DNA from: a virus
DNA length: 27,536 nt
Strand: one strand, 5' to 3'
IMG/VR virus record: IMGVR_UViG_3300025759_000547
Coordinates: 1-27,536 of that record
Shown: positions 6,990 through 16,300 of the stretch, in pieces
Layout: each line of letters begins with the position of its first letter
Numbering within the stretch: position 1 is the first letter of the stretch
Notes under the pieces: model-generated
Database searches by the model: none
Told to the model about the DNA's origin: nothing
What the model saw: the letters and a program-made list of their open reading frames with translations, nothing else
Program-made: the position numbers and the translations under genes

Positions 6990-7311
6990 CATTATCAAGG
7001 TTCTTGGGCAGGTTGACGCGGCGGCAACAACAACCACGACGCTGTATACCGTCCCAAACCTAAGCCAGACGACTTGCAGTTCATTTGTTGCCTGCAACAG
7101 AACGGGTGGCGCAATTACCTTCAGGCTCAGTGTTCACGTCAATGACGCGGGCGCTGATGACAAGCAGTACCTTTACTATGACAAGTCAGTAGCAACAGGC
7201 GAATCGTTTACGGCTGTTCTCGGCTTAACGCTTGGTCAGAATGATGTGATCAAGGTATACGCGAGTGCAACCGGCATGAGCTTTAACTTATTCGGCGTAG
7301 AGACGAGTTAG
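6982..7311 (+). CDS. Small beta-rich virion protein
   Basis: A 109-residue protein that starts 8 bases inside the previous gene with a GGGGG Shine-Dalgarno. The sequence is beta-rich: KVLGQVDAAATTTTTLYTVP, then SSFVACNRTGGAITFRLSV, KQYLYYDKSVATGESF, LGLTLGQNDVIKVYA and SFNLFGVETS. The pattern of Y-T-V-P, C-N-R, T-F-R-x-S-V, Q-Y-L-Y-Y-D and N-L-F-G-V-E is one I recall from small proteins in the same place in marine podovirus structural clusters. It is likely a virion surface or tail beta-sandwich, though no family name is known to me. Confidence 0.7.
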   Translation: MADIIKVLGQVDAAATTTTTLYTVPNLSQTTCSSFVACNRTGGAITFRLSVHVNDAGADDKQYLYYDKSVATGESFTAVLGLTLGQNDVIKVYASATGMSFNLFGVETS

Positions 7312-7313
7312 AT

Positions 7314-10163
7314 ATGAACCGATATCCCGCAAAACCCTTTATGGACGAAATGGCGCAGTATGGCCGGTATGGTGACTCCATGCTGGTTCACATGAACCCA
7401 GTGGAAGTCGCTGGGATTGCGGCGCTCTCACCCACGGGTCAGTTGACCACCAACCCTGTGACCGGACAGCCCGAGGCATTCTTGCCGTTCTTGGCCCCTG
7501 TGCTGGGCATGCTGGGCACCAAGCTGGGCCTCGGCGCGCTTGGTACGGCGGCTCTTACAGGGGCGGGAACTGCGGCAGTAACAGGCGACCTGAAACGAGG
7601 CTTGATTGCTGGACTGACCGCCGGGGCCGCTGGCGGTATTGGTGAATTGTTCAAGGGTGCGGCAGATGCCGGAACTCAAGTCGCAACTCAGGCCGCAGGA
7701 GAAGCCGGAACTCAAGCCGCAACCCAAGCGGCGACAGATGGTGCTGGGGCACAGCTTATCCAGACGGCAGGGGAGCAAGCCGCCAGCACGCCAAGAATAC
7801 TTTCTGATATTGGTGGCGGCGGATTCAAAGACATAACCCCAATGGCCGCTTCAGCACCCGATGTGTCGGCAACAACGCAGGCGCTTATAGATAAGGGCGT
7901 TACGCCATTCGGCGGAGATACCCTCCAGAGCATGCAGTTAGGCGCCGAAAACCTCTCTGACAAGCTGGGTGGCTTTGGTAGCGCAATGGTGACGGGGACC
8001 GGCATGGGCCAGCTTGCCCAGATGGACTACATGGACGAAATGGAGGCGATGCGTAAGGCTCAGGAGGCAGAATCTGAGGGCAAAAGGCGTGACGCATACG
8101 AACAGCTTCAGGCGGCATACGCGGCGGCGCAACCCGGCGTCATGCGAGGTGTAAGCCCGTACCGCGCGTCTATGAGCTACAACACCCCAATGCCATACGT
8201 CCCCGGCATGGCAGAGGGTGGCGACACCACTAGTGCATTCGACGACTTCTTGGCATCCTTACAGCCAACGGAGAGGGAGCAACAGGCGCTTTCTCGCGCA
8301 GGGACAAACCAACCCCTAACGAAAGAAGACCAGTCCTACCTTGAGGACTTCTACAACCGTCAGGCTTATGGCCGTCAGCAGATGATGGCGACAGAGGAGG
8401 CATCCAGAGGTCCGGAGAGCATCGGCGAGTATTTCGGCACGACGGGCCAGACTGGTCAGTCATCCGGAAGAGATGCCGGGACATCAAAGGTGGGCGCAAG
8501 AGCCGCCGCAATCCGGGACGCAGGCGGCAACCCCTTCGGCATGGTCGGCATGGGTGCGATGAGCGGGAACCCCGGATATGGCGGAATTGACCCGATCTCC
8601 GTTCAGGCCGGGCTGAGAGGCCGCGAGGTCGTGGCACCGCCGAAAGACTACATGGCTGGCTTTGAGCCGGAGTTTTCCTACTTCCAAGACGACGCCAGCA
8701 ATCCAATGATCCCAAGCAGGGAGTACCGGCCAATTAAGCAGGGCTTTGGCACTCCAGTATTCGACCCCATGCTGGAGCGTGATGAGTACCAGAACAACGT
8801 ATCAAGGTACTTGTCGATGCTGAACGCGCCGGGAAGTCAATCAGTGATAGACGCAGGCCCGCAGACGGAGAGAACCGACCGATGGACTCCGGATCAGGCT
8901 GTGTCGCCCACCGGACCAAAAGATCCCGGCGATGTCACCCAAGGGCCGCCACCCGGAACCGCAGGAGGTCCGGGCTTCACCAACAGCGAATGGCTTAGCT
9001 GGATGAAGAGCCAAAACGCACTGCCCAAAAAAGACCTAGACTGGTTTAGCCGCTGGTTCCAAGAGGCGGGCATAGGCAGTCACAACAACTGGGTGACCGG
9101 CAACGTGGCAAACTTTGACTGGGAAAGCTCAGACATGGGCAAGGAGAGCAAGCGCAGAATCAATGCGGCAATGAACTACATGAAGCCTTTCTGGGGAGAG
9201 AAGCAACCGGCAGAGCAGGGCGAGACAGAAGAGCAGAAGGCCGCAGGCGGCATCTTGGGCTTCTACCCCGGCGGATATACCGGCGGAGTGGGGTATAGCG
9301 GATACAACCCCGAACTTTTCAGGAATGTTCTTCCCAAGCAGATGACGGACCTTGGCGAGGTTATCAGCAAGTTTGGCACCGATGCGTTTAATGTCACTGA
9401 CGCAACGGAGGTTGGCGATAAAGACAAGGGCGCCACCGCCCCGAACATGCCGGTCACGCAAAAGCAACTAAATAGCGCGCACGGCGCCCTCGGCGGGAAC
9501 GTGGAACTCCAGAACATGCTGATAAAGCAGATGCTCGGAGGAAACGTGTTTAGTGGCTCAGGAGCCATCCAGAATACCAGCACGCCAGTCGTCACGATGG
9601 AAGAGTGGCAAAAAGCCGGCGGCGGCTTGCTGAAAATGCAGGAGGGTGGCGACGTGCCAGAGAGGTCAACAGTGCCCCTGAAGTCACCTATGGGCACGGT
9701 CGAGGTGCCTGCTGGCGGCATCGCAGAGGTGAGTAGCGGCATGAGCGCGACCCCCAGCGAGACGGAAGTGGGGCTTCTTGCCGCCGCGCTAACAGGCCAA
9801 ATGGAGAACAGTGATGTTATCATCCAAGGCTTCTTGGATCAGTATGGCCCCGAGGTATTCCAGATCGTGAGAGACTACATCTTGCAGGCGCTAATGCCTG
9901 ACGCGCAGACAAGCGGCATGATTCGCGGAGAGGGCGGGGGCATGGATGATATGGTCCCCGGAATGATTGGCTCGCAACAGCCGGTAGCGGTCTCTCCCGG
10001 TGAGTACATCATCCCAGCAGATGTTGTGTCTGATCTTGGTGACGGAAGCTCGGACGCTGGTGCTGAAGAGTTAGACGCAATGCTGGGCCGGGTACGCATG
10101 GCTCGGGGCGGCACAGCAGATCAGCCGCCGCCGATTGACGCCAAGTCGGTGATGCCCGCATGA
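7314..10163 (+). CDS. Large internal virion protein (NPVTGQPEAFLPF family)
   Basis: A 949-residue protein. The N-terminus has DSMLVHMNPVEVAGIAALSP and TTNPVTGQPEAFLPF, followed by a Gly/Ala hydrophobic region at about 55-105 (FLAPVLGMLGTKLGLGAL, AGLTAGAAGGIGELF) that could enter a membrane. Then come Ala/Gln repeats, a helical segment (DEMEAMRKAQEAESEGKRRDAYEQL), and long Gly/Pro-rich linkers. Glycine motifs recur: MAEGGD (299), AAGGILGF (643), KMQEGGD (774) and MARGG (929). Near the end is PGEYIIPADVVSDLGDGSSD (895-914), a motif I recall from uncultured marine phage virion proteins. Gene order resembles T7-type internal core genes, whose products are ejected with DNA. It overlaps the next gene by ATGA. 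Exact function is unknown. Confidence 0.7.
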   Translation: MNRYPAKPFMDEMAQYGRYGDSMLVHMNPVEVAGIAALSPTGQLTTNPVTGQPEAFLPFLAPVLGMLGTKLGLGALGTAALTGAGTAAVTGDLKRGLIAGLTAGAAGGIGELFKGAADAGTQVATQAAGEAGTQAATQAATDGAGAQLIQTAGEQAASTPRILSDIGGGGFKDITPMAASAPDVSATTQALIDKGVTPFGGDTLQSMQLGAENLSDKLGGFGSAMVTGTGMGQLAQMDYMDEMEAMRKAQEAESEGKRRDAYEQLQAAYAAAQPGVMRGVSPYRASMSYNTPMPYVPGMAEGGDTTSAFDDFLASLQPTEREQQALSRAGTNQPLTKEDQSYLEDFYNRQAYGRQQMMATEEASRGPESIGEYFGTTGQTGQSSGRDAGTSKVGARAAAIRDAGGNPFGMVGMGAMSGNPGYGGIDPISVQAGLRGREVVAPPKDYMAGFEPEFSYFQDDASNPMIPSREYRPIKQGFGTPVFDPMLERDEYQNNVSRYLSMLNAPGSQSVIDAGPQTERTDRWTPDQAVSPTGPKDPGDVTQGPPPGTAGGPGFTNSEWLSWMKSQNALPKKDLDWFSRWFQEAGIGSHNNWVTGNVANFDWESSDMGKESKRRINAAMNYMKPFWGEKQPAEQGETEEQKAAGGILGFYPGGYTGGVGYSGYNPELFRNVLPKQMTDLGEVISKFGTDAFNVTDATEVGDKDKGATAPNMPVTQKQLNSAHGALGGNVELQNMLIKQMLGGNVFSGSGAIQNTSTPVVTMEEWQKAGGGLLKMQEGGDVPERSTVPLKSPMGTVEVPAGGIAEVSSGMSATPSETEVGLLAAALTGQMENSDVIIQGFLDQYGPEVFQIVRDYILQALMPDAQTSGMIRGEGGGMDDMVPGMIGSQQPVAVSPGEYIIPADVVSDLGDGSSDAGAEELDAMLGRVRMARGGTADQPPPIDAKSVMPA
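7668..7739 (+). repeat. Two 36-bp tandem repeats (AGTQxATQAAxx)
   Basis: Two adjacent 12-codon units encode AGTQVATQAAGE and AGTQAATQAATD. The first 13 bases of the units (gccggaactcaag at 7668 and 7704) are identical, and a degenerate third unit follows. They form an Ala/Gln-rich linker or coiled coil after the hydrophobic segment. Confidence 0.7.
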
Positions 10164-10579
10164 ATATAAGCCTTGTCCCGCCAGACCATGTTTTTACCGC
10201 GTGGAAGGAAGTGCGCGAGTATTTGCTAAAAGCCCTAGAGAGATGCAACGGCAGGTGGAATGCAGAATATCTGTGCGCCGCCTTGGCAACGGGCAACTCT
10301 CAGCTTTGGATTGCGTATGACGAAGAGAAGGCGTGGGGCGCGCTAACCACTGAGGTTGCTAACTACCCCGGCAAAAAAATGCTGGCAATGCACTTTCTGG
10401 GCGGGGAGGAGTTTGATCGCTGGTATCCTCAGATGCTTGAGATGATTACGGAATACGCCAAGGACTGCGGATGTGACGGCCTAGAAGGGGTTGCCAGATT
10501 CGGGTTCTGGAAGTGGCTTGAAAAAGACGGCTTCAAAAGGTCGTCTGTTTTTTACGAGAAGGATATAGAGAATGTCTAA
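10160..10579 (+). CDS. GNAT-like acetyltransferase-fold phage protein (T7 gp13-like position)
   Basis: A 139-residue protein starting in an ATGA overlap. The order of elements fits a small GNAT fold: an N-terminal helix (FTAWKEVREYLLKALERC), SQLWIAYDEEKAWGALTTEV as a beta hairpin, KKMLAMHFLGGEE as the central strand, a long helix (WYPQMLEMITEYAKDCGCDG), LEGVARFGFWKWLEKDGFKR and a final strand (SVFYEKDI). The common acyl-CoA pyrophosphate-binding R/Q-x-x-G-x-G/A signature is weak, so catalysis is doubtful. Proteins of this fold occur in podovirus internal-core gene clusters, and T7 gp13 holds a similar place. It lies between two internal virion protein genes and may be an assembly factor or modify a virion protein; that is inference. 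Confidence 0.72.
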   Translation: MNISLVPPDHVFTAWKEVREYLLKALERCNGRWNAEYLCAALATGNSQLWIAYDEEKAWGALTTEVANYPGKKMLAMHFLGGEEFDRWYPQMLEMITEYAKDCGCDGLEGVARFGFWKWLEKDGFKRSSVFYEKDIENV

Positions 10580-11537
10580 AGGCGGCTCTAGCGGACCAAC
10601 AGAGTCCAAGGTAACACAATCAAACCTCCCAGAGTGGGCGGAACCCTTTTACCGCGACCTATTAGGCCGCGTTGGCTATGAGACGGCACAGCCGTACACC
10701 CCTTACCCCGGCAGAAGGCTGGAATACTTCACGCCGATGGAGCAGGAAGCCATGCAACGCATGGGGCTTATGGGCGTGTCTGGCACACCGGCAGAGTTTG
10801 GTCAGATGGGCGGCATCCTGAGTTCCGTGGGGAGGGGCGGGAGCACCTACAGACCCGGCTTCAGCCCCGGCTCTTTGGCCGACAAAGAAGCCATCTCAAA
10901 ATACATGAGTCCCTACATGCAAGAAGTTGTAGATAGGGAAAAAGACGAAGCCATGCGCGCTTCGCAGAGGCTCGGTCAGGACATCGGCTTGCAGTCAGCA
11001 GGCTCTGGAAGCCTTGGCGGCTACCGAGAGGCGATCATGCAGGCGGAGCGCCAGCGCAATGTCGAAGACCAGATGGGCGATATCCAAGCCAAGGGGCTTC
11101 AGTCGGCATATCAGACAGCAATCTCTTCCTTTGAGGCCGACCGTCAGGCACGCGCCATGCTGGAGCAGATGAAACAGGCGGCGGGAATGCAGGCGCTTCA
11201 GTCTCGGGGGATGCAGTTGCAGGCGGCTGGCGCGATGGGCGATATGGCGGCACTTCGCCAGCGGATGGAGATGGATCGTCTCAATCAGATGCTGATGGCT
11301 GGCGGCATGGAGCGCGGCTTGCTACAGCAGGGTCTGGACATCGGATATCAAGACTTCCTGCGTCAGCAGTCCTACCCAATGGAGATGCTGTCTTTGTACA
11401 GCAACTACTTGCAGGGAGCCGGCATACAGCCGGGGCAGACAACGTCGGTGTACGGGCAACAGCCTAGCACCGCGCAACAGTTGGCGGGCCTCGGCATCGC
11501 TGGATTGGGCATGTATCAAGGGGCGCGCGGAGGCTAA
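10572..11537 (+). CDS. Internal virion protein, Met/Gln/Ala-rich helical
   Basis: A 321-residue protein that starts 8 bases inside the GNAT-like gene. The N-terminus (SKVTQSNLPEWAEPFYRDLL, then AQPYTPYPGRRLEYFTPMEQEAM) is a signature I recall from a marine podovirus protein placed among internal virion genes. Residues about 110-260 are long amphipathic helices rich in Met, Gln and Ala (EAMRASQRLGQDIGLQSAGS, EQMKQAAGMQALQSRGMQLQ), suited to coiled-coil or membrane-active assembly. The end is Gly-rich and hydrophobic (LAGLGIAGLGMYQGARGG). It resembles T7 gp14 in size class and position, without detectable identity by eye. A virion structural, probably ejected, protein is the best inference. Confidence 0.68.
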   Translation: MSKGGSSGPTESKVTQSNLPEWAEPFYRDLLGRVGYETAQPYTPYPGRRLEYFTPMEQEAMQRMGLMGVSGTPAEFGQMGGILSSVGRGGSTYRPGFSPGSLADKEAISKYMSPYMQEVVDREKDEAMRASQRLGQDIGLQSAGSGSLGGYREAIMQAERQRNVEDQMGDIQAKGLQSAYQTAISSFEADRQARAMLEQMKQAAGMQALQSRGMQLQAAGAMGDMAALRQRMEMDRLNQMLMAGGMERGLLQQGLDIGYQDFLRQQSYPMEMLSLYSNYLQGAGIQPGQTTSVYGQQPSTAQQLAGLGIAGLGMYQGARGG

Positions 11538-11540
11538 CGG

Positions 11541-13364
11541 ATGAACATTCTTGAAGCAGAAGACATCGTCAAGGGACTCCCCGATGATGCCTTAATGCAA
11601 TACTCGGAGTACCCCACCGGCCAGATCCCAGAGTTTCTGGTCTTCTCCGAGATACAGCGCAGAACGGATATGCGTAACCGCTATGCCCAGCAGATGCAGG
11701 AGCAACCGCAGGGCACCGTGGCAGACCAGATCAAGCAACAGGGCATTATGTCAATGATGCCTCAAGGCGGAATGGGTCCGCAAGGGATGCCCCCGCAGAT
11801 GGCGATGCCCCCGATGGGTATGCCTCCGCAGATGATGGCTGGCGGCGGGATAGTGAAGCTGGCAAACGGTGGTCAGCCCGAAAAAATGCAATCCCTGATG
11901 GATATTCTTGCTGTTGGCGGCGTAACCACCGCAGACTTGGTTGCTCAGGGGTATACTCTTGGCGAGATACAGACGGCGCAGGCTCAGCTAAGGGAAAGGA
12001 TGTCTATGCCCGTAACAGGCATGGACAGGGTTATGCCTAGCGGGAAAGCTTCCGATCCCGTGCGACGTACCGAGCTTGGATATGGCGATCAGTATGACAC
12101 GCCATTCATTCCCGGCGTCACAGATGTCATTTCTAGGAAGGTATCTGAGGGCGTGGACGCGGCAGGGAGAGGCATAGAGTCCTTTAGCATTGAAGCGCAG
12201 AAACAGATGCCTAACTACAGCATGATTGCGCCAGCAGGGATGGACATTGCGTATGGCGACGTTGCTGACGCTATATCCTCCGCTGTAGCTCAAACACCTA
12301 TCGCTCGGCATGGCGCTGAAGCACGTCAGCGCATACAGGATGTGTATGATGAGTCCGGCACCGGCGCGGCATTTGGTCAGAGCATCAGAGAAGTTCCGGG
12401 CCGTTTAGCGGCTTTTGCTGAGACAGCTATTGGTGGCTATGCCCCGCTAGGGGAGGGCGCTAGAATGGCGGCGGCGTCCCCAATCATCAACGAGCCAGCA
12501 CGAGCCTTGGAGCAGTTAGTTACTGGCTCTGTAAGTGAAAACCCGCTTACGCTCGGCGGTATTGGTGAGCGACTTGGCTCGTCCCTGTATGATATGTTTA
12601 ACGACAGGTATGACCCAAACGCGAGCACCGAGCCAAGCCCTACTGCGATCGCAGTGGATCTTGTGTCGGAAAACACGCTGAGAAATGACGCTAGTAGCCA
12701 AGACGCTGAACGCGAGGGCGAGCAAAGCGGCGGCGATAAGGGGCAAAGCGGTGGCGCTAATGTGCAGGGCGGCGGCAAAGAGGTGCAAGGTGGCTCCAAG
12801 TACGGCGCATTTGATGACTTGCTTGCCGAGCTTACGGGTGACGGCACGACAGCCGAGGGGCTTGATATATCTGACTTGTTAAAAGATCAGCGCCGAATGA
12901 CTCAGGCCAACATGCTTATGCAGTTAGGTGCTGGCATTGCTGGCGGCGACCTCTCTAAAGGTCTGTCTGCCGCAGGAATGGCAGGCATGAAAGGCGCAGA
13001 AACGGAGCAGTCTTTGGCTCTGAAAGAGCGTCTCGCCAAGTATGAGGCTGGTCGTCAAGACCTCAAGCGTGAGGGCGACGTGAAACTTGCTATCGCCAAG
13101 ATGAACGCAGAGCTTGAGCGCAGTGATGACGTGACCAAGCGGTCAATTATCAACTACTACTCAGACTTGGCGACAGAGCTTCGCAAGAAAGCCACCGCAT
13201 TGGCTTCGATGGGCGGAACGCTAGACGCAGATGAGCAAGCACTGCTGACGGCGATCAGCGACATGATAAGCGAATACTCCGGTCAGTTTGGCTTGGGATT
13301 GCCGCAAATTACACCGAGTGACAGAAATCCGCTGAACTTAAACATACCGACATCGGGGATGTAA
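11541..13364 (+). CDS. Internal virion protein (MNILEAEDIVKGLPD family)
   Basis: A 607-residue protein with a strong Shine-Dalgarno (GGAGG) 7 bases before the ATG. Residues 1-50 (ILEAEDIVKGLPDDALMQYS, PEFLVFSEIQRRTDMRNRY) are a conserved N-terminus I recall from marine podoviruses. A Met/Pro/Gly-rich stretch follows (71-100), leading into MAGGGIVKLANGG (99-111), which echoes glycine motifs of the 949-residue protein. The middle has helical and amphipathic parts (about 190-300), then a Gly/Ser linker (around 395-420). The C-terminus is helical (LKDQRRMTQANMLMQLGAGI, LKERLAKYEAGRQDLKREGD), compatible with coiled-coil assembly. Position just before the giant protein matches T7 gp15/gp16 order. 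Its function as ejected core or channel component is inferred. Confidence 0.68.
   Translation: MNILEAEDIVKGLPDDALMQYSEYPTGQIPEFLVFSEIQRRTDMRNRYAQQMQEQPQGTVADQIKQQGIMSMMPQGGMGPQGMPPQMAMPPMGMPPQMMAGGGIVKLANGGQPEKMQSLMDILAVGGVTTADLVAQGYTLGEIQTAQAQLRERMSMPVTGMDRVMPSGKASDPVRRTELGYGDQYDTPFIPGVTDVISRKVSEGVDAAGRGIESFSIEAQKQMPNYSMIAPAGMDIAYGDVADAISSAVAQTPIARHGAEARQRIQDVYDESGTGAAFGQSIREVPGRLAAFAETAIGGYAPLGEGARMAAASPIINEPARALEQLVTGSVSENPLTLGGIGERLGSSLYDMFNDRYDPNASTEPSPTAIAVDLVSENTLRNDASSQDAEREGEQSGGDKGQSGGANVQGGGKEVQGGSKYGAFDDLLAELTGDGTTAEGLDISDLLKDQRRMTQANMLMQLGAGIAGGDLSKGLSAAGMAGMKGAETEQSLALKERLAKYEAGRQDLKREGDVKLAIAKMNAELERSDDVTKRSIINYYSDLATELRKKATALASMGGTLDADEQALLTAISDMISEYSGQFGLGLPQITPSDRNPLNLNIPTSGM
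12715..12802 (+). repeat. Low-complexity Gly/Gln/Lys linker repeats
   Basis: Imperfect repeats encode GEQSGGDKGQSGGANVQGGG and KEVQGGSKYG within the 607-residue protein. Units of about 7 to 8 codons contain (Q/V)-x-G-G. This is a flexible linker that separates the N-terminal region from the helical C-terminal region. Confidence 0.6.
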
Positions 13365-13367
13365 GTC

Positions 13368-16300
13368 ATGTCTGCGTTGGATGCGTTTCGTCAAAAGTAC
13401 CCAGCGTACAATGACGTTGATGACAAGGTGCTGGCAGATGCCCTGCATGAGAAGTTTTACTCAGATATGCCTATCGAGGACTACTACTCGCAACTTGGCA
13501 TGGGCGAAAAAGAAACCAGCCTGTTTGATGACGTGGTTGAGTTTGGACAGAGAACGCTAGGCTCTGCGGCTACGCAACTCTCCCAAGTTCCCAGTGGCCT
13601 GCAAGAGCGGTTCTTTGGCGAAGAAGGCTTTGGCGAGGACGACCAAGAACTCGTTGAGCGTAACCGGCGCGTTGCTCAGAACATTTCAGACTTCTTTGGG
13701 TACGACGAAGAGTATGAAGGCGGGGCTGTAGACTTTTTGTCCGGCGCAATAGGCGGCGCACTTCCAAGCTACGGCACCGCGCTCGCTGGTGCAGGCGCGG
13801 GCTTGCTGTTCGGCGGTCCAGTAGGCGCCCTTATTGGCGGCGGACTCGGCTTGCTTGGCGCCTCTGCTGTAGGCGCTGGCGCCAATGTCAGCGCCGGCAT
13901 GGAGGAGACCGCAAGGGCGGTAGAGCTTGGGCGTATCGTATCGGACGAAGATTACGAAGATGCCATGCGGAATCAGGCTTTTATCGGACTGTCCGAAGGC
14001 TTGCCGGTGGGCCGCGAGGTTGCCAGAGTATTTCGGTTCCTCTCAAAAACGGCGGCAAAAGACCCGAAAGCCGTAAAGACAATCACGGACTACCTAGTTA
14101 GCGCCGCCAAGCAAGGTACAGCAGAAGCATTTCAGGAAGCCGCCGCCGGTCTTGCATCCAATGCCAACTTACAGGCATACATCAACCCAGACATCGGGAT
14201 AACCGACTCACTGGCATCCGATCTGGGGGCTGGCGGCGTTGCTGGCGCATTCTTTGATGTTGCGCTTAATCTGGCAACTAGGAAGAGCAGGCTGGCAGGG
14301 CTGGATGATCCAGACGAGGTCAAGCCTTTTCCCGAAGAGCTTGTCGCGGCAGAGCAGGAGTTGCGCGACGGGATTGATGCCGCCGAGGCGGCGAGGAGAG
14401 AGAGGCTTTCTGGGCGCCTTGAAACGCCAGCCGAGCCAGACCCCGAGGTGATCGGCGAATCCCTGAACTCATTGCTCGACCAAGACGAGCCAACTGCTGA
14501 CGACTACAAGGCGTTTGGGCAGGGCGTGGTTGCCCAGATGGGCGACAGCTTCCCGACAGAGCCGGTGTTTGAGATCGTCCAGAATGACAATGGCAACTTC
14601 CAGATACAAGACACATCTGGACAGACCTACGGCAGAGAGGTCACGCCACAAGAAAGAGTCAAGCTACACCCCGCCCTCACCGCGCTCAACGCGCAGACCG
14701 TTGAAGAATCCATCTTCCAGAATAACCGCATGGTTATCGAGGAGTCTGCGGAAGATTATTCGCCAGAGCAAACTAGAACACTGCACAGGCTGGGCCGCAT
14801 TGCGCTTGGCCCAGAGTCCCTCTCCTATTCCGCAGAAGCCGCAAACTATGCAGGCGGCACGGTCCCAGAAAAAGGCTTTCTTCCCTCCCTATCTCCGCAA
14901 GAGATCATCAAGAACGACATCCCGCGTAGCCAGCAAACCATTGCACAGCGAATCAACGTGCGTAGGATCAAGAACAACCTCCCTACCACTAACAGGTTTG
15001 CATTAAGCGAAATACGCCGGGAGATCGGAAATGATGTTGGGCGTCTTGCCGATTACGAGTCAGGCACGTTCCGCGTAGACACGCTCCGAGCACTGCCGTT
15101 TCAGGTAGACGGCAAGTTTGCTGTGCTCCCAGAGGCCATGAATGCCGATGGTCAGATGGAGGTCGTGGGCGACTACATCTTTGATCGCCCAGCAACAGCG
15201 GCGGAAAAGGATGCGGCTAGGTCGCAAGGCAAGCGAGCGCCAAAGCGAGTGAAGTTCACGTCCGTTGCGGACGCATCCGCCTATGCCGCCGAGGTAAACA
15301 GGGCGAAGGACTCCGTGGGCATCCCGATCAAGGAGATCATGGGTGATCCCGAGTTTGGCGTAGAGAAGATACGCAGAATACTCGACCAGAAGAACATATC
15401 ATCCGACGTAAACTCAAAAGAAATCAAACAGCTTGTGGCGCTTTTTACCGGCAGGAAGCTGAGAAAAGACCAGACCATTGGCGACCTGACCGCCGCAGAG
15501 GGCCAGCTACTTTACCTGAAGCTCTCCCAGCTACCCCGCTTCAACGACCCCACAAAAATCCCCGAGTTTAAGTTACGCCCCTACACGGCGAATCAGATTG
15601 CCACCGCACAAGAATACTACCAAGCGAACGGCAAGGACATCAGCAGGGCCGAGCTAGAATACATTTCTGGCAAGCCGATGGCGGACTCGGCGTACAAAGA
15701 GGTGACCCGTCGAGCCAAGCAGGGCGCCCCACAGGCGCAGGTAGACCAAGAGCCAATAGCGGCGCTCCCCGCGCCATCTATAGCGCCAGACACGAAAAAG
15801 ATACTTGCTGACGCCATCAATCGGCGCCTAAAGGCGCTCGGTCTTTCGGACATTTCTGGCGTTGTCACTGACCTTGTTCGTGATGTAGAGAGGGATGCTG
15901 ACGGCAACATCTACCTGAATGGCGTGGCGAAAGGCGCTGACGAGACCGTGGAGGGCGGCTATAACCGCAGTGGCCCCAAGGTTATACAGGTGGCGCTGGA
16001 CGCAATTATGGCTCGGGCGAAAAAACCGGAGGACATTGAGTCTGCGGTAATAGAAGTTCTGAACCACGAAATTGTTCACGCTCTGCGCGAGCTTGATGTG
16101 ATTACCCAGCAAGAGCTACAGCTTCTTGAGAGATTGACAACCAAGTATCGCAAGCCAGACACCAACCAGACATATGCGGAGTGGGCGGCGGAGACATACG
16201 CAGGCGACACTGCTGTCAACATATCAGAAGAAGCAGTGGCGGAAATGATCCGCGACGGGATATCTGGCCGAATCATCATAGACAACAAGCCGGCCAAGCT

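Noticed and set aside
8230-8733. - strand open frame of 167 residues, Arg/Pro/Ser-rich
   Set aside because: Composition is typical of an antisense shadow of a Gly/Ala/Glu-rich gene (the 949-residue protein).
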